Shown here: positions 61,883-64,000 of the stretch, piece after piece | Position numbering within the stretch: position 1 is the first letter of the stretch | Layout of the letters: each line of letters begins with the position of its first letter | Assembly: GCA_016785225.1 (NCBI GenBank) | Contig: JAFBJZ010000861.1 | Location: forward strand, 1,925,001 to 1,989,000 | From: Psettodes erumei | Taxonomy: Eukaryota; Chordata; Actinopteri; Pleuronectiformes; Psettodidae | Direction: 5' to 3' | DNA length: 64,000 nucleotides | Notes under the pieces: model-generated | Told to the model about the DNA's origin: nothing | Seen by the model: only the letters and a program-made list of their open reading frames with translations | The model's database searches: none | Translations under genes and position numbers: made by a program

Positions 61883-61922
61883 TTCATTCAATCATTCATT
61901 CATTCATTCATTCATTCATTTA
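61883..61922. repeat. (ATTC)n tetranucleotide repeat
   Basis: About nine ATTC units. A short (CATA)n lies near 62604-62620. Confidence 0.95.
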
Positions 61923-63275
61923 TTGACCTCCCCCCAAAGAGTCATTGATGTCACATTATATCTTAGTTCCTTCCTTCCTTCCAGTCAGACATGATTCATT
62001 TATTACGTTCCAAAACATTCCAACATAGTGAAGAATATTGTAATGAAGTAACTTGGGATTCAGCCTAATGCTTTTCACAGTCATATCACTGCTACAGGGA
62101 ATTGGTGCAGTGTGAGGACTGTTAGGCCCTCATAGACTGACATGGCCTGCAGAGACAGGGGTTACACGGTGGTCACGGTTGGGTCATCTGTTGAAAGTCA
62201 TCAGAGAGACATTTGCCAGTAAATCTGAAGCATCAAATCCCATCTTTAAAAATCTTTATGGATTTTCACTTGCTGACTGTCAAGCTAGGGGGATAAACAG
62301 TCATTCATGATTAATTTTACAATCCTTTATTCAGGCAGCTGATGTGAGAATTCAAAACTCTTCAGTGGTGACCTTATTCTAACATCTGCTGCTGCGCTCT
62401 TGCACTGCCCACATTGAACCCCGGCTAACTCAGTGCATAGAAAAACAACTGATTTTTCAATTTTACTGGGACAGATAATTTGGGTATAAAGACTCAACAT
62501 TTACCAAAACTGGAAACTTGAGTTTGAATGTTATAAAATCCTACCCTAATGAACCCATTATACAGAATGGGAAAGGGCCCACTGACTCGCCAACTTGCTT
62601 GTCACATACATACATACATACAAAGGCCCTTGCAGGGGGTGGGTGGGAGGTTACTGTGCTTACAGGAGACAACAGCTGAGAACTATCAGTCTATTTTTGT
62701 TCTCCCTTCATTTAAGTCTCTCAGAAGGAGGTATGATCCTTATGGGGGGCCTGAGAATCTAAGATCACACAAAAGAGGGGAAAATTTATTATTTAGTTTC
62801 ACTAACCCACATTTCAGGAGAACTGTCTGTATATATTCACAATGAATTAATGAAACACAGAGCCTGAGGTCCAGTGTTTGTTCAGTCTGGGCTCCTGTCT
62901 CCCACTGTCTTCTGAACTGAACTGGGACACGTGGGAATGGAATGGACAACCATAAGTACCACAGTTTTGTACAACACTGAAACTTTTCAACTGTAGGCCC
63001 ACAGTTGATGATGGTGTAAAAGTGAGCAGGGAAAAAATGTTTTGCAAGGACTGAGACAGCTGGTGTAAAATATGCTCATCAGTGAGATGCCCATTTCTGC
63101 GGCCTGCAAAAACAGTGCATCAGGATAAGAAATGCAGCAACTTGTTACCTCTATGTTTCCAGAAAGCCCCTCCCTGGACAGACCCCTCTGCCTGAGCGTC
63201 ACTCTAAGTTCACTTCAGTCCAGTCCCCCTTTCCTTAGCTCAATACACACTCACACACATGCACTGTCACCCCAC

Positions 63276-63340
63276 CACACACACACACACGCGAGCGCGC
63301 GCGCACGCACACACTCACACAAACATTCACACGCGCCTGG
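63276..63340. repeat. Alternating (CA)/(CG) purine-pyrimidine tract
   Basis: CACACACACGCGAGCGCGCG followed by CACGCACACACTC. Strict alternation with CG content is favourable to Z-DNA. It lies directly upstream of the candidate first exon. Confidence 0.85.
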
Positions 63341-63344
63341 CGCG

Positions 63345-63708
63345 TTTCTAAATACTCCGCCTGCTGCCTCCGGCGCTTCTTTTCATTTCAGGAGACGCGC
63401 AAAAGGACCTGTTGGATGTTACCAAGAGCGTTTTTTTCTCTTGAAATTTTGTTGTTAAGAAGTTCGCAGAAGTGTTACTTTTCACGTTTTCCCTTTCTGT
63501 CTTCACTGACATCCGAGGTGACAACTTTTTTGGGGGGGAGAGGGGTCTTCTTCTCAGTTCAGCAATCTTGGATCTAATGAGTGAATAAACGGGTTTATAG
63601 CATATAAATTCTCCGAAGCGCTCAATTGGATTAAAATCAAGCTTTTTTGTCGGGCGAGATGAATGATTTCGTGAAATAACTCACGCCTCCGAACCGACGG
63701 ATTTCAAG
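63345..63708 (+). promoter_or_regulatory. Candidate promoter and untranslated first exon of a downstream gene
   Basis: A CpG-rich change in composition starts near 63280, and a strong donor TTTCAAG then GTATGT is at 63709. The segment has a short upstream ORF (ATG at 63659, stop ending 63679, six codons) and no long frame, as expected of a 5' UTR exon. The gene itself lies beyond the window, so its identity is unknown. It could also be an alternative promoter of some distant gene. Confidence 0.45.
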
Positions 63709-64000
63709 GTATGTAATTCTCAACCGTGGCTGTCTGTATTAAAGTAATCTATTCATCTCGGAAGCTTCTTGCCACAGTGCGTAATTTGGTTTAATTCCAG
63801 CTTCAAGTTGAAAGCCTCTCGCAGATTGCTCCACAGTTGGCTGGACGAGTTTGAATGGTTTAAGTGCATTTGTGCGCTTGTGTGAGATTAGATATGAGAG
63901 AGAGAAAGAGGGAGCAGCGGAGTGCCTGTAAGGTCTATCTCCTCTTTATTCTCCTTTTACAATTGAGTCCTTATGCGCTTTTTGATTTGCACTTTGATTC
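63709..64000 (+). other. Putative first intron of the downstream gene (partial)
   Basis: It follows the GTATGT donor and contains no recognisable feature apart from a GAGA-rich stretch at 63896-63916. Confidence 0.35.

Larger units (their letters stand above)
32013..63240. other. Gene-poor region downstream of neuroligin
   Basis: About 31 kb with no frame that resembles a protein-coding exon apart from the retrotransposon fragment near 49.1 kb. It is a mixture of AT-rich unique sequence, repeat relics and microsatellites. A CpG-rich patch lies at 39085-39150. It may be intergenic, or hold distal regulatory DNA for the flanking genes. Confidence 0.65.

Overview
The window is nuclear DNA from a ray-finned fish, probably a percomorph teleost. 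It holds one recognisable protein-coding gene, a neuroligin of the NLGN4 type, on the + strand. The fish assignment rests on three things: the gene spans about 14 kb (mammalian NLGN4X spans hundreds of kb), (TG)n/(CA)n microsatellites are dense, and several interspersed repeats look like families I know from percomorph genomes. The repeat recognition is from memory, because no database could be searched.

Layout. 1-16.2 kb is non-coding DNA with repeat relics: a tRNA-like relic near 5.07 kb, a retroelement 3' end near 8.1 kb, interspersed-repeat copies near 12.0 and 14.1 kb, and a pyrimidine-rich block near 11 kb. 16.25-18.8 kb is a cluster of nine dinucleotide microsatellites around a GC-richer segment ending in a splice donor at 17364, which is the best candidate for the neuroligin untranslated first exon. 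19190-31055 is the neuroligin coding region: eight coding exons with consistent GT/AG borders and phases, encoding 869 residues. 31056-about 32.0 kb is its 3' UTR. 32-63.2 kb is about 31 kb without a convincing gene. It contains an almost complete short element with inverted termini (33676-34255), a non-LTR retrotransposon 3' end (about 49.05-49.60 kb), two oppositely oriented copies of a third repeat (51.7 and 55.5 kb), microsatellites, and a perfect 40-bp palindrome. 63.3-63.7 kb looks like the CpG-rich untranslated first exon of another + strand gene that continues beyond the window.

Function. The protein is a type I postsynaptic adhesion molecule: signal peptide, catalytically dead cholinesterase-like domain, Ser/Thr/Pro/Gly-rich stalk, one membrane helix, and a cytoplasmic tail with the conserved PPDYTLTLRRSPDD motif and a C-terminal PDZ ligand ending STTRV. 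The unusual points are in the gene and the tail. Three introns interrupt regions that I recall as uninterrupted in mammalian neuroligins. One of those introns (24762-25319) is mostly filled by a mobile-element relic. The tail carries a Leu-Asp repeat, an array of six Thr-Pro sites with 7-7-3-3-3 spacing, and a His/Thr-rich end whose DNA grades into CA-rich 3' UTR. I found no evidence for CRISPR, operons or other prokaryotic systems.
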